36,155 nucleotides of DNA from Bacteroidota bacterium. Lineage in GTDB: Bacteria; Bacteroidota; Bacteroidia; Chitinophagales; JADJOU01. The notes beneath the pieces were generated by a model that worked only from the letters and a program-made list of their open reading frames with translations, was not told the DNA's origin and did not search any database. Shown in pieces: positions 8,114 to 17,403 of the stretch. Each line of letters opens with the position of its first letter. Within the stretch, counting starts at the first letter, position 1. A program made the translations under genes and the position numbers. The stretch covers positions 1 through 36,155 of the forward strand of contig JADJOU010000026.1 of assembly GCA_016713645.1 (NCBI GenBank), read 5' to 3'.

Positions 8114-9019
8114 TTGAATACGAATTATCATACAAGCGTTCTTTTACATGAGAGTATTGATGCACTCTGTATCCAGCCCGATGGGGTCTATGTCGATTTC
8201 ACCTTTGGTGGCGGCGGACATTCTAGGGCGATATTGGATAAGCTCAATGCAGCTGGAAGGCTATACGCTTTCGATCAAGATGAAGATGCCTGGTCGAATG
8301 AGATTCAAGACGATCGCCTCATCATCATCCACCAGAACTTCAGGCATTGCAAGAAGTTTTTGCGCGTGGAAGGGGTGACCAAGGTGAACGGCATCTTGGC
8401 GGATTTGGGGGTTTCGTCCTTTCAATTCGACACCGCCGAGAAGGGTTTCTCTTACAGATTCGATGCGGCACTGGATATGAGGATGGATAAGCGCTCAGAC
8501 TTGAATGCGACTACGATCTTGAATACCTATTCGGAATCTGAATTGAAGGAGCTCTTTGAAAAATACGGTGAAGTGCGCAATGCGAAGACCTTGGCTAAGC
8601 CCATCGTCGACAAGCGCCAAGCACACCGCATCGAGAGTGTCCAGGATTTCAATGATATCCTCGAACCGTTGAGTTTTGGGGCGATGTATAAATACGCTGC
8701 TCCTGTTTATCAGGCATTGCGGATTGAAGTGAACGATGAATTGAATGCACTCAAAGATATGTTGACGCAGAGCGCAGAGCTCTTGGAGGAAGGCGGACGA
8801 TTGGCAGTGATCACTTTTCACTCTTTGGAGGATAGATTGGTGAAGAACTTTATGAAGTCGGGGGTATTTGAAGGGGAAGTGGAAAAGGATTTTTTTGGGA
8901 ATGCACCCAACCAAGTGTTGAAAGTGATTACCAAAAAACCAATCGAGGCGAGTGCAGAGGAATTGAAAAATAATCCCAGATCGAGAAGCGCCAAATTGAG
9001 GGTGGCTGAAAAGAAATAG
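8114..9019 (+). CDS. rsmH: 16S rRNA (cytosine-1402-N4)-methyltransferase RsmH (MraW)
   Basis: The 301-residue protein matches RsmH in length and motifs. The SAM-binding loop DFTFGGGGHS is at residues 28-37, followed by GILADLGVSSFQFD. The conserved ADLGVSS and FHSLEDRLVKNF blocks and the C-terminal NPRSRSAKLRVAE are all present. It methylates N4 of C1402 in the ribosomal P site, using S-adenosylmethionine. The start is a TTG giving MNTNYHTSVLLHES, which fits the family N-terminus; no ATG is available before the first conserved residues. It sits second in the dcw operon, in the usual place. Confidence 0.96.
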   Translation: MNTNYHTSVLLHESIDALCIQPDGVYVDFTFGGGGHSRAILDKLNAAGRLYAFDQDEDAWSNEIQDDRLIIIHQNFRHCKKFLRVEGVTKVNGILADLGVSSFQFDTAEKGFSYRFDAALDMRMDKRSDLNATTILNTYSESELKELFEKYGEVRNAKTLAKPIVDKRQAHRIESVQDFNDILEPLSFGAMYKYAAPVYQALRIEVNDELNALKDMLTQSAELLEEGGRLAVITFHSLEDRLVKNFMKSGVFEGEVEKDFFGNAPNQVLKVITKKPIEASAEELKNNPRSRSAKLRVAEKK

Positions 9020-9043
9020 AAAATTGAATTAGCAAGTTTGCGT

Positions 9044-9349
9044 ATGGAGTGGAATAATAAAACCTGGTTGAAAATTTTTGATGTCAAATATTTGATATTG
9101 CTTTTTATTCTAGGTATGGTGCACATTTCGAACAACCATCATGCGATGAATCAGATGCGGGACTTGAATAAATACGGAAGGGAATTGAAGGAGTTGAGAT
9201 GGGAGTTTTTGACGACAAAGTCGGATTTGATGAATAGAAGCAAGCAATCAGAAGTGTCTAAAGCGGTGGAGCCGATGGGTTTGAAAGAGTTGGTGAGCCC
9301 GCCGTATAAAATACTCGTAAAAGAAGAAGAGTATAAGGTGGATAACTAG
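9044..9349 (+). CDS. FtsL-like division protein
   Basis: This small bitopic protein of 101 residues has a short cytoplasmic N-terminus (MEWNNKTWLKIFDVK), one membrane helix at about residues 16-30 (YLILLFILGMVHISN) and a periplasmic helical region rich in Arg, Lys and Glu that suits a leucine-zipper-like coiled coil. Sequence alone would not identify it, but it lies between rsmH and ftsI, where Bacteroidota carry ftsL. FtsL scaffolds FtsB and FtsQ and activates FtsWI. I chose ATG 9044 over the TTG six bases before it. Confidence 0.75.
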   Translation: MEWNNKTWLKIFDVKYLILLFILGMVHISNNHHAMNQMRDLNKYGRELKELRWEFLTTKSDLMNRSKQSEVSKAVEPMGLKELVSPPYKILVKEEEYKVDN

Positions 9350-9667
9350 ATTTTTTTTGCCTATTTGGTTAATTTTATTGACTTGTCAAGAATGTTAACA
9401 TGTTAATAACTGTTATCGTAAATTACTTTGGGTGAATAAAGAAGAAGAATTGCGATATACGATAACAGAATTTTGAATTTATTTGAATTATGAATTTTGA
9501 ATTGAGATAAAGGATAAAGGAATTATGAATTTTAAATTTTGAATTGAGATAAACGATAAGGGAATTTTGAATGAATAATTCCAAAAAAAGAACCAGACAC
9601 CAGACACCAGAAACCAGACACCAAAGACAACACACCAAACACCAACAACCAAACCCCATAAAAAAAA
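9350..9667. repeat. Low-complexity spacer with tandem AT-rich repeat and CA-rich tract
   Basis: Two 33-bp copies, at 9492-9524 and 9534-9566, differ at only three positions and share TTTTGAATTGAGATAAA. A CA-rich stretch of repeated CCAGACA and CACCAAA units follows (about 9590-9655). Such spacers are unusual inside an otherwise compact operon. An open frame from ATG 9571 crosses the CA tract and could add an N-terminal tail to FtsI after one base change in the A run at 9660-9667. Confidence 0.7.
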
Positions 9668-11757
9668 TTGAATCCAAAATCAGACATATTATGGCGCATA
9701 TACTTCTCGTTTGGATTGGTGATGATATTTGGGATGGCCATATTGGGGAAGGCTGCTAAGACGCAGTTTGTAGAGGGGGATTACTGGATTAAGATGGCTG
9801 AGAAGCTGACGATAAAAGATTTAGAAATAGAAGCCGAGCGTGGCAATATTTATGATATCAAGGGCAGGATGTTGGCGACGACGATACCGACTTTTGAATT
9901 GAGGATGGATTTGAAATCAGAGGCTTTGACCGATGAGCGATGGGAAGAGAATATCGACAGCATCTGCTTGTTGTTTGAAGCGCACTTGGGAGAGCAATCG
10001 AGAAATCAGTGGAGACAGGATTTGGATCGCGGAAGAAAAACAGGGGAGCGATATTTCTTGATCAAACGAAAAGTATCTTTTCCAGAATTGCAGATGGTTC
10101 AGTCGTGGCCATTGTTCAGACAGGGAAGATTTAAATCGGGCTTGCAAGTGATTCAGCACAACAATCGAAGGATGCCCTTTGGGATGTTGGCGCAGCGAAC
10201 AATTGGATATATCCGAGATTCTGGAAAAATCAAAGTGGGGATTGAAGGGAGATTTGACAAGGAATTGGCTGGTGTGCGCGGCCTGAAGAAAGTACAAAAA
10301 ATTGCCAATGGGGTGTATATGCCCATGGATGAAGACAATGATTTAGGGGCAAAACCCGGATTGGATGTCTATACGACAATAGATGTAAACCTGCAGGATG
10401 TTGCAGAAAATTCACTGATGCGCTCTTTGAAAACTTACCGTGCCGATCACGGCTGTGCGATTTTGATGAATATCAAAACGGGCGAAATTAAAGCGATTGC
10501 CAATCTCGGCAAGAATAGCGATAGCGGCTATGTCGAGAATTTCAATTATGCCATTGGCGAATTGAATGAACCGGGCTCCGTATTTAAATTGGCTTCGATG
10601 ATTGCCATCTTGGACAATAATTATGCGGATGAGAATACCAAAGTGGATTTGGAGAATGGTCAGACGAGATTCTACAACCGCACCATGGAAGATGCACATG
10701 CGCATCCAGGTTTGCACAGTCTAAAAGAAATTTTTGAAGTCTCTTCGAATGTGGGTATCTCAAAATTGGTGAACAAACACTTCAAAGAGGATAAGGGAAA
10801 ATTCTATAAAATGTTGGAGAGCCTTCACTTGACTCAGACGACGGGCATTGATTTAGAAGGAGAGCCAAAGCCAGATATCGCACCGACCAAATCATGGAGT
10901 GGTGTTTCGCTTCCTTGGATATCAATCGGATATGAAGTGCGCTTGACGCCATTGCAAATTTTGAATCTCTATGCCGCTGTAGCGAATAATGGTGTTCAGA
11001 TGAAGCCTTATCTCATCAGAGAAGTTCGAGAGAATGATCAAGTGATCAAGCAATTCAAGCCTGAGATTTTGGAGCGCAGAATATGCAGCGAACAAACTGT
11101 GGTGAAATTGAGAGCAATGCTCGAGGGAGTTGTAGACAGTGGAACGGCTTCAGACATTCGCAGTTTGGATTATAAAATCGCAGGAAAGACGGGCACCAAC
11201 TTGATTTCAGGTGGAAGCAGAAAGTATAGCGACAAGATATATCAAGCGACGTTTGTGGGTTATTTCCCTTCGAATGATCCGATTTATGCTTGCATCGTCG
11301 TGGTGAATAATCCAGATACGAAGGTGGGTTATTATGGTGGAAAGGTCGCCGCGCCAGTGTTTAGAGATATCGCCGATAGAATTTATTCAACGGAGATCGC
11401 GATTCACCATTCTATGGATAAGAAATTGAGCGCAAAGAGTGAGCGCGCAGTGATGAAGGGAAATAGAGCGGATTTGTCGCTTATCTACAAGCAATTGAAT
11501 TTGAATAATACGCAAAAAGATATTGCATCAGAGTGGGTGGAGTCGATGTGGAGAGATAGTTCTGTCAAGCAGCAGAGTTTGTATAGAGAGCGAGGAAAAT
11601 GCCTTCTGTCACCAAAATGAATTTGAGGGATGCCATTTATCTCTTGGAAAATGCGGGATTGAAAGTGGAGATCGTCGGCACCGGAAAAGTAAAAGAGCAA
11701 TCCATTCCCGAAGGAGCCATCATTAAGAAGGGTATGGTGGTGCGGTTGGTTTGCTAG
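9668..11757 (+). CDS. ftsI: Penicillin-binding protein FtsI/PBP3 with PASTA domain (frameshift near end)
   Basis: The septal transpeptidase has an N-terminal membrane helix (residues 11-28), a dimerisation domain starting AERGNIYDIKGRMLA, and a transpeptidase domain with SVFK (Ser304 nucleophile), SSN (359-361) and KTG (507-509). The frame stops at 11620. Adding one A to the run before TGCC at about 11601 continues it as KMPSVTKMNLRDAIYLLENA through a PASTA domain to a stop at 11757, about 696 residues, as usual in this phylum. It cross-links peptidoglycan at the septum with FtsW. The start TTG 9668 follows an A8 run, so a longer N-terminus from 9571 is possible. Confidence 0.93.
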
Positions 11758-11874
11758 GTAAGTAAAAAGAAAAATTAAAAATTAAGAATTAAAAAATAAA
11801 AAGGAAAAATTAAAAAATAAAAAAGAAGAATTAAAAAATAGTAGAAGCATAAAATAAACAACGAGAAGAAAACA
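11758..11874. repeat. A-rich tandem spacer before murE
   Basis: Short units resembling AAAAATTAAAAAATA recur about five times. There is almost no C and few G on the plus strand. No promoter or terminator can be distinguished. Confidence 0.6.
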
Positions 11875-13338
11875 TTGAGAATTAGCGAGTACATAGAACA
11901 ATTGAACATTTACACGTCGGAGCTTTCGAACGATAGCGAAGTGACGAGAATCTGTATCAATTCGAAATTGGTGATTCCTGGAGCTGTCTTTATAGCAGTT
12001 AAAGGAAGTCAGGTGGATGGTCATGCCTATATCCAACAAGCGATTGAGGCTGGTGCGCATACCATCGTGTGTGAGCATGTTCCGAGCATTGTCAAATTGG
12101 GTATCAACTATGTAGAGGTACAAAATGCAGCGCATACAGCGGGTTTGATGGCATCGATGTTCTTTGAAAATCCATCTTCGAAATTGCAATTGATTGGAGT
12201 GACGGGAACGAATGGAAAGACATCGACGGCGACACTGCTCTATAATTTGTTTAAGAAATTGGGCTATACCGTGGGCTTGATTTCAACGGTGAAGAATTGC
12301 ATACAAGATGAAGTCATTCCTTCAACGCATACGACGCCTGATTGCATTGCCTTGAATGAATTGTTGGGAAAAATGGTTGCGGGTGGCTGCACGTATTGCT
12401 TTATGGAAGTGAGTTCGCATGCAATTCATCAACATAGAATTGCAGGATTGGTTTTTAAAGGCGGCATATTCAGCAATATCACGCATGATCATTTGGATTA
12501 TCATGGCACGTTTAAGAATTATTTAGACGCGAAGAAAAAGTTCTTTGATGAACTGCCGAAGGCTTCATTTGCCCTGACCAATATGGATGATAAGAATGGA
12601 ATGGTGATGGTTCAGAATTGCAATGCAAAGATCAAGACCTATAGTCTTTCATCGCTTTCAGATTTCAGGGCGCAGATATTGGAGAATGCCTTCTCTGGAT
12701 TGGTATTGAAAATCGATGGAGAAGAGGTGCACACGAGATTGGTCGGAGAATTCAATGCCTATAATATGTTGGCGGTTTATGCGACAGCCATCTTATTGGA
12801 GCAAGATAAGACGCAAGTATTGATCGCGCTTTCATCGCTAGAAGCAGTAGAAGGGAGATTTAATTATATCGTCTCGGATAAAGATAAAATTGTGGGCATC
12901 GTGGATTACGCGCATACACCAGATGCTTTGGAAAAAGTGTTGGAGACCATCAATGGAAGCAGAACCAAGGATGTGAAAGTGATTACGATTGTGGGCTGTG
13001 GCGGAGATAGAGATAAGACAAAGCGACCAGTGATGGGTGATGTGGCGAGCAAGATGAGTCAGAAGATTATATTGACATCAGACAATCCGAGATCGGAGAG
13101 TGCGGTGGAGATTATCAAGGAGATGAAGTCGGGCATCGATGCAGGCCGAATAAAAAATGTGCTATCAATTGTAGATAGGAGAGAAGCGATACGCACGGCA
13201 TGTACGATTGCAGAGCGAGGAGATATCATATTATTGGCGGGAAAAGGACATGAGACTTATCAAGAGATCAATGGGGTGAAGCATCCCTTTGATGATAAGC
13301 AAGTATTGGCAGAGACATTTATAGAATTAGATAGATAA
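11875..13338 (+). CDS. murE: UDP-MurNAc-L-Ala-D-Glu:meso-diaminopimelate ligase MurE
   Basis: The 487-residue Mur ligase has the ATP-binding loop GVTGTNGKTSTAT at residues 108-120, the central HDHLDYHGT block, and DNPR at 403-406. DNPR is the signature that selects meso-diaminopimelate over lysine. It adds the third residue of the stem peptide in the cytoplasm. The start is TTG (MRISEYIEQL); no ATG is in frame upstream. It is 18 bases before mraY. Length and domain order are normal. Confidence 0.96.
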   Translation: MRISEYIEQLNIYTSELSNDSEVTRICINSKLVIPGAVFIAVKGSQVDGHAYIQQAIEAGAHTIVCEHVPSIVKLGINYVEVQNAAHTAGLMASMFFENPSSKLQLIGVTGTNGKTSTATLLYNLFKKLGYTVGLISTVKNCIQDEVIPSTHTTPDCIALNELLGKMVAGGCTYCFMEVSSHAIHQHRIAGLVFKGGIFSNITHDHLDYHGTFKNYLDAKKKFFDELPKASFALTNMDDKNGMVMVQNCNAKIKTYSLSSLSDFRAQILENAFSGLVLKIDGEEVHTRLVGEFNAYNMLAVYATAILLEQDKTQVLIALSSLEAVEGRFNYIVSDKDKIVGIVDYAHTPDALEKVLETINGSRTKDVKVITIVGCGGDRDKTKRPVMGDVASKMSQKIILTSDNPRSESAVEIIKEMKSGIDAGRIKNVLSIVDRREAIRTACTIAERGDIILLAGKGHETYQEINGVKHPFDDKQVLAETFIELDR

Positions 13339-13356
13339 AAAAATAAATCATTTAAG

Positions 13357-14649
13357 ATGCTATATCATTTATTCACATGGTTAAACAAGATGTACAATAT
13401 TCCGGGCGCGGGATTGTTCAACTATATCTCCTTTAGAGCGGCGTGTGCAGTGATATTGGCCTTGGTGATCTCGGTGGTTTTGGGTGATAGAATTATCAAA
13501 AAATTGTTGCGCTTGCAAGTGGGTGAATCTGTTCGCGATTTGGGATTGATTGGACAAAAGGAAAAAGAGGGTACGCCGACGATGGGTGGATTCATCATCA
13601 TCTTCTCCATTTTGATACCGACACTCTTATTTGCCAACTTGACCAATATCTATATCATCACCTTGATTATATCGACGATATGGTTGGGTGCCATTGGTTT
13701 TATGGATGATTATATCAAAGTGTTTAAGAAGGACAAAGCGGGTTTATCGGGCAAGTTCAAAATCATCGGACAAGTGGGATTGGGCATATTTGTTGGCAGT
13801 GTGATGTATTTTCATCCAGCGGTGAAAGTGCGCGATGTGAATAATGTCTATGCGTATACGACAGAGAATGGAAAGATTTACGACAATAATCCAGTGAGCA
13901 TTATGCCTGCAGATACTTTTATTCCAGGCAGTGGCAAGATGGATGGAAGTTTGTTTTTATCGCATGATGTAAAGAGTTTGATCACCAATGTTCCTTTTTT
14001 CAAGGGCAATACATTTAATTACGACATGCTTTCTGAGTGGATGGGCTTGGCGAAGAATATGGCTTGGTTGATATTTATTCCCATCGTCATCTTCATCATT
14101 ACGGCGGTATCGAACGGCGCGAATATAACAGATGGAATCGATGGATTGGCAGCGGGCAGTTCGGCCATCATCGGCATTGCCTTGGCGGTGCTCACCTATG
14201 TATCGGGTAATAGAATATTAGCGGAGTATTTGGGCATCTTGTATATCCCGAATATTGGAGAGTTGTCCATATTCGTCTCCGCATTTATTGCGGCATGTAT
14301 TGGTTTCCTTTGGTGGAATGCCTACCCAGCGCAGGTGTTTATGGGGGACACAGGAAGTTTGGCGATAGGTGGAATCATTGCGACGATTGCCATCATCATC
14401 AGAAAGGAATTGATGATTCCGGTGATGTGTGGGATCTTTTTAATTGAGAATTTATCGGTGGTTGTTCAGGTGGCGTATTTTAAATACACGAGAAAGAAGT
14501 ATGGGGAAGGTCGGCGGATATTTCTGATGTCGCCCCTCCATCATCACTACCAGAAGAAGGGCATGCATGAAGCGAAGATTGTAGCGAGGTTTTGGATTAT
14601 CGGAATCATCCTCGCGGTATTGACCATTATAACATTGAAAATTAGATAG
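13357..14649 (+). CDS. mraY: Phospho-MurNAc-pentapeptide transferase MraY
   Basis: This polytopic membrane enzyme of 430 residues transfers phospho-MurNAc-pentapeptide to undecaprenyl phosphate, forming lipid I. Family blocks are GTPTMGG near residue 73, DDYIKVFKKDKAGLSGKFK, NITDGIDGLAAG, GDTGSLAIGG and the loop HHHYQKKG near the C-terminus. It is longer than the E. coli enzyme (360 residues) because of an inserted stretch of about 70 residues between helices (around 155-225, AYTTENGKIYDNNP onward), which I recall as usual in Bacteroidota. It lies 10 bases before murD. Confidence 0.97.
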   Translation: MLYHLFTWLNKMYNIPGAGLFNYISFRAACAVILALVISVVLGDRIIKKLLRLQVGESVRDLGLIGQKEKEGTPTMGGFIIIFSILIPTLLFANLTNIYIITLIISTIWLGAIGFMDDYIKVFKKDKAGLSGKFKIIGQVGLGIFVGSVMYFHPAVKVRDVNNVYAYTTENGKIYDNNPVSIMPADTFIPGSGKMDGSLFLSHDVKSLITNVPFFKGNTFNYDMLSEWMGLAKNMAWLIFIPIVIFIITAVSNGANITDGIDGLAAGSSAIIGIALAVLTYVSGNRILAEYLGILYIPNIGELSIFVSAFIAACIGFLWWNAYPAQVFMGDTGSLAIGGIIATIAIIIRKELMIPVMCGIFLIENLSVVVQVAYFKYTRKKYGEGRRIFLMSPLHHHYQKKGMHEAKIVARFWIIGIILAVLTIITLKIR

Positions 14650-14659
14650 TACAATAAAA

Positions 14660-16006
14660 ATGACAAAGCGCATCGCCATATTGGGAGGAGGAGAGAGTGG
14701 AGTAGGCACAGCAGTGCTTGCGAAGGAGCGCGGCTTGGAAGTATTTGTCTCTGATAGTGGAGTCATTGCGGATAAGTATAAAGGCTTATTGGAAGAGTGG
14801 AGTATTCCCTATGAGGAGGGAAAACATAGTGAGGATAGAATCTTGAATGCTGATGAAGTGATGAAGAGTCCGGGTATCCCAGAGAAGGCGCCGATTGTCA
14901 AGAAAATCAGAAGCATGAAAATTCCAATTATTTCAGAATTGGAATTTGCCTATCGCTATACGAATGCGAAGATTGTGGGCATCACGGGAAGCAATGGAAA
15001 GACGACGACGACGGCTTTGACATATGCACTCTTGAAGAATGCAGGATTGAATGTGGGTATGGCGGGCAATGTGGGATTGAGTTTTGCCTATATGGTCGCG
15101 ACAGATCCAAAGGATGTATATGTATTGGAGATCAGCAGTTTTCAATTGGACGATATTAAGGAATTCAAGTGCGATGTAGCGGTATTGTTGAATATCACGC
15201 CAGACCATTTGGATAGATATGAATATGAAATGAGCAATTACGTAAAATCTAAATTTAAAATAGTCAATAAACACAGTCAGGATGATGTATTCATCTATTG
15301 TGCGGATGACGAAGAAACCATGAATTATATGAAACAAAATGCAAAGCAAATCCCTTCGGTATTGATGCCAATTTCCGTATTCAACAAATTAGAGCAAGGA
15401 GGATGGGCAGATGAGGAGAAAGTTCATGTTCATTATAAGGACACGGAGGAGTTCGATATGTTGATACAAGATATCGGTATCAAGGGCAAGCACAATTTGT
15501 ATAATTCTATGGCTGCGGGCATCGTGGGCAAGACATTTGGATTGCGCAAGGAGAATATCCGTCAGACGTTTGAAGTGTTTAAGAGCCTTGAACATCGATT
15601 GGAGAATGTGCTCAAATTGAATGGCATCGAGTATATCAATGATAGCAAAGCGACCAATGTCAATTCGACTTGGTATGCATTGGAGAGCATTCAGAAGCCA
15701 GTCGTATTGATTTTGGGCGGAGTAGATAAGGGCAATGATTATTCCATCTTATCTGAATTGGTGAAGAAGAAAGTGAAGGCGATTGTCTGCTTGGGCAAAG
15801 ACAATAATAAATTGCACGAGGCATTTCAAGATAAGGTAGACGTGATGGTGAATGTGGAATCGATGAAGGATGCAGTAAATATGTCTACGCGATTGGCAGC
15901 AAAAGGAGATGTGGTTTTATTGTCACCAGCATGTGCGAGTTTTGATTTATTTCAAAATTATGAAGATAGAGGAAAGCAGTTTAAGCAATGTGTGAAAGAC
16001 GTGTAG
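14660..16006 (+). CDS. murD: UDP-MurNAc-L-alanine:D-glutamate ligase MurD
   Basis: The 448-residue Mur ligase has an N-terminal Rossmann motif (IAILGGGESGVG), the P-loop GITGSNGKTTTTALT from residue 107, LNITPDHLDRY in the central domain, and NDSKATNVNSTW plus the C-terminal SPACASFD block. It adds D-glutamate to UDP-MurNAc-L-Ala in the cytoplasm. The frame is intact. Its stop codon TAG lies immediately beside the first of two perfect palindromes that separate it from ftsW. Confidence 0.97.
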   Translation: MTKRIAILGGGESGVGTAVLAKERGLEVFVSDSGVIADKYKGLLEEWSIPYEEGKHSEDRILNADEVMKSPGIPEKAPIVKKIRSMKIPIISELEFAYRYTNAKIVGITGSNGKTTTTALTYALLKNAGLNVGMAGNVGLSFAYMVATDPKDVYVLEISSFQLDDIKEFKCDVAVLLNITPDHLDRYEYEMSNYVKSKFKIVNKHSQDDVFIYCADDEETMNYMKQNAKQIPSVLMPISVFNKLEQGGWADEEKVHVHYKDTEEFDMLIQDIGIKGKHNLYNSMAAGIVGKTFGLRKENIRQTFEVFKSLEHRLENVLKLNGIEYINDSKATNVNSTWYALESIQKPVVLILGGVDKGNDYSILSELVKKKVKAIVCLGKDNNKLHEAFQDKVDVMVNVESMKDAVNMSTRLAAKGDVVLLSPACASFDLFQNYEDRGKQFKQCVKDV

Positions 16007-16058
16007 CGACGGATTGCAATCCGTCGGTTGTGAAAGTAGCGACGGATTGCAATCCGTC
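16003..16058. repeat. Two identical REP-like palindromes in the murD-ftsW gap
   Basis: GACGGATTGCAATCCGTC is a perfect 18-bp palindrome present at 16008-16025 (20 bp with flanks) and at 16041-16058. A 23-bp unit starting GTAGC is repeated exactly 33 bases apart, and it covers the murD stop codon. A decayed trace (CTGTCGGA) lies at 16071-16078. The form matches REP sequences spread by RAYT transposases. Confidence 0.8.
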
Positions 16059-16208
16059 TAAAAATGAAATCTGTCGGACCCTAAAAGTGAAAAATTAAAA
16101 CGAAGCATAGAAATAGAAACAAAAGACCATAACCCAGAATCGGAAGATCAAGTATCTAAAGAAGCCACGGCAACACCTGAGGCAGCGCTGAAGCATTGGC
16201 CAATTCAG

Positions 16209-17385
16209 ATGGATGGGCTTTTCATGGGCGATCGCTATATATGGATGATTGTCTTGATTCTGTCGATATTCTCGGCCTTGGCGGTGTACAGCAGCACGGG
16301 TATGTTGGCGTATAAGTATAATCAAGGTGCGGAGCATTATATAATTAAACATAGTTCATTGATATTATTTGGCATCGTGTTGATGTGGATTTCACATAAA
16401 ATCCCCTTTCAGTATTATTCTGGATTGAGTAAAATTCTCTTGTGGGTGAGTGCGATTTTGTTGGTCTATACGCTGTTTTTTGTCAGAGAGACCAATGATG
16501 CGAAGCGTTGGATTGCATTGCCCATCGTCAATTTGACATTTCAAGCATCTGACTTTGCGAAGCTCTCGCTCATTATGTATATATCGAGAACGCTGAGTTT
16601 GAGACAGGAGAATATCAAGGATTTGTACCAGGGATTTGTGCCGATATTTTTACCAGTCTGTGTGATTTGTCTCTTGATATTTCCAGAGAATCTATCAACA
16701 GCAATGGTATTGTTTACCACATCCATTTTGCTCATGTTTATTGGTCGTGTGAGCTTTGTTCATTTGGGAGCTATTGCAGTAGGAGGCCTATTGGTGATAG
16801 GAACAGCGGTATTCATTCTATTCAAATTGCCGGAGAAAGACATGATCGGTAGAATGAAGACATGGAAGCATAGAATTGAGAGTTATACGAGCAATGGCAG
16901 TGATGTTCCATTTCAAGTGATACAAGCGAATATAGCCGTGGCGAAAGGGGGAATTTTTCCGAATGGACCGGGGAATAGTTTGCAGAAGAATTTTTTACCG
17001 CATCCTTATTCAGACTATATCTATGCGATTATCATCGAAGAGTGGGGCTTGATGGGAGGAGCCATCATCATTGTGCTGTATTTGGTTTTTTTTATGGCGC
17101 TGTATCAAGATTGTCATGCAAACGCCAAAGTCTTTTGGGGCACTATTGGCGGCGGGATTGGGATTTAGTATTGTGATACAGGCGATGATCAATATGGGTG
17201 TAGCCGTTTCGCTATTGCCTGTGACGGGAATGACTTTGCCCTTGGTGAGCATGGGAGGAAGTTCATTGCTTTTTATAAGTATTGCCATTGGAATTATATT
17301 GAGTGTGAGTGTAGAGAATAGTCGAGCGATGAATTTGGCGGCAGTAAAAACAGATGCTGCAAGTGAAGGAGAAGTAATTAAGTAA
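16209..17385 (+). CDS. ftsW: Septal peptidoglycan glycosyltransferase FtsW (frameshift at a T8 run)
   Basis: FtsW is a SEDS-family polytopic membrane protein that polymerises lipid II with FtsI. Visible blocks are YSSTGML in the first helix, DAKRWIALP, FPENLSTAMVLF, the catalytic-region stretch AVAKGGIFPNGPGNS with FLPHPYSDYIYAIIIEEWG, and LVSMGGSSLLF near the end. The frame breaks at the run of eight T (17086-17093). With seven T it reads LYLVFLWRCIKIVMQTPKSFG and continues to 17385, giving 391 residues, a normal length. The frame is also open upstream to about 16068, so an extra acidic N-terminal tail from ATG 16064 is possible after one more correction. Confidence 0.94.
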
Positions 17386-17403
17386 ATAGAGATAAATAGA
17401 TAA

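Noticed and set aside
8495..8914. Long minus-strand open frames opposite rsmH, ftsI, murE, murD and ftsZ
   Set aside because: They mirror conserved plus-strand genes, have no recognisable motifs and reflect codon bias of the real genes.
16003..16058. Intrinsic terminator after murD
   Set aside because: The palindromes lack a following T run and the operon continues into ftsW; they fit REP elements better.
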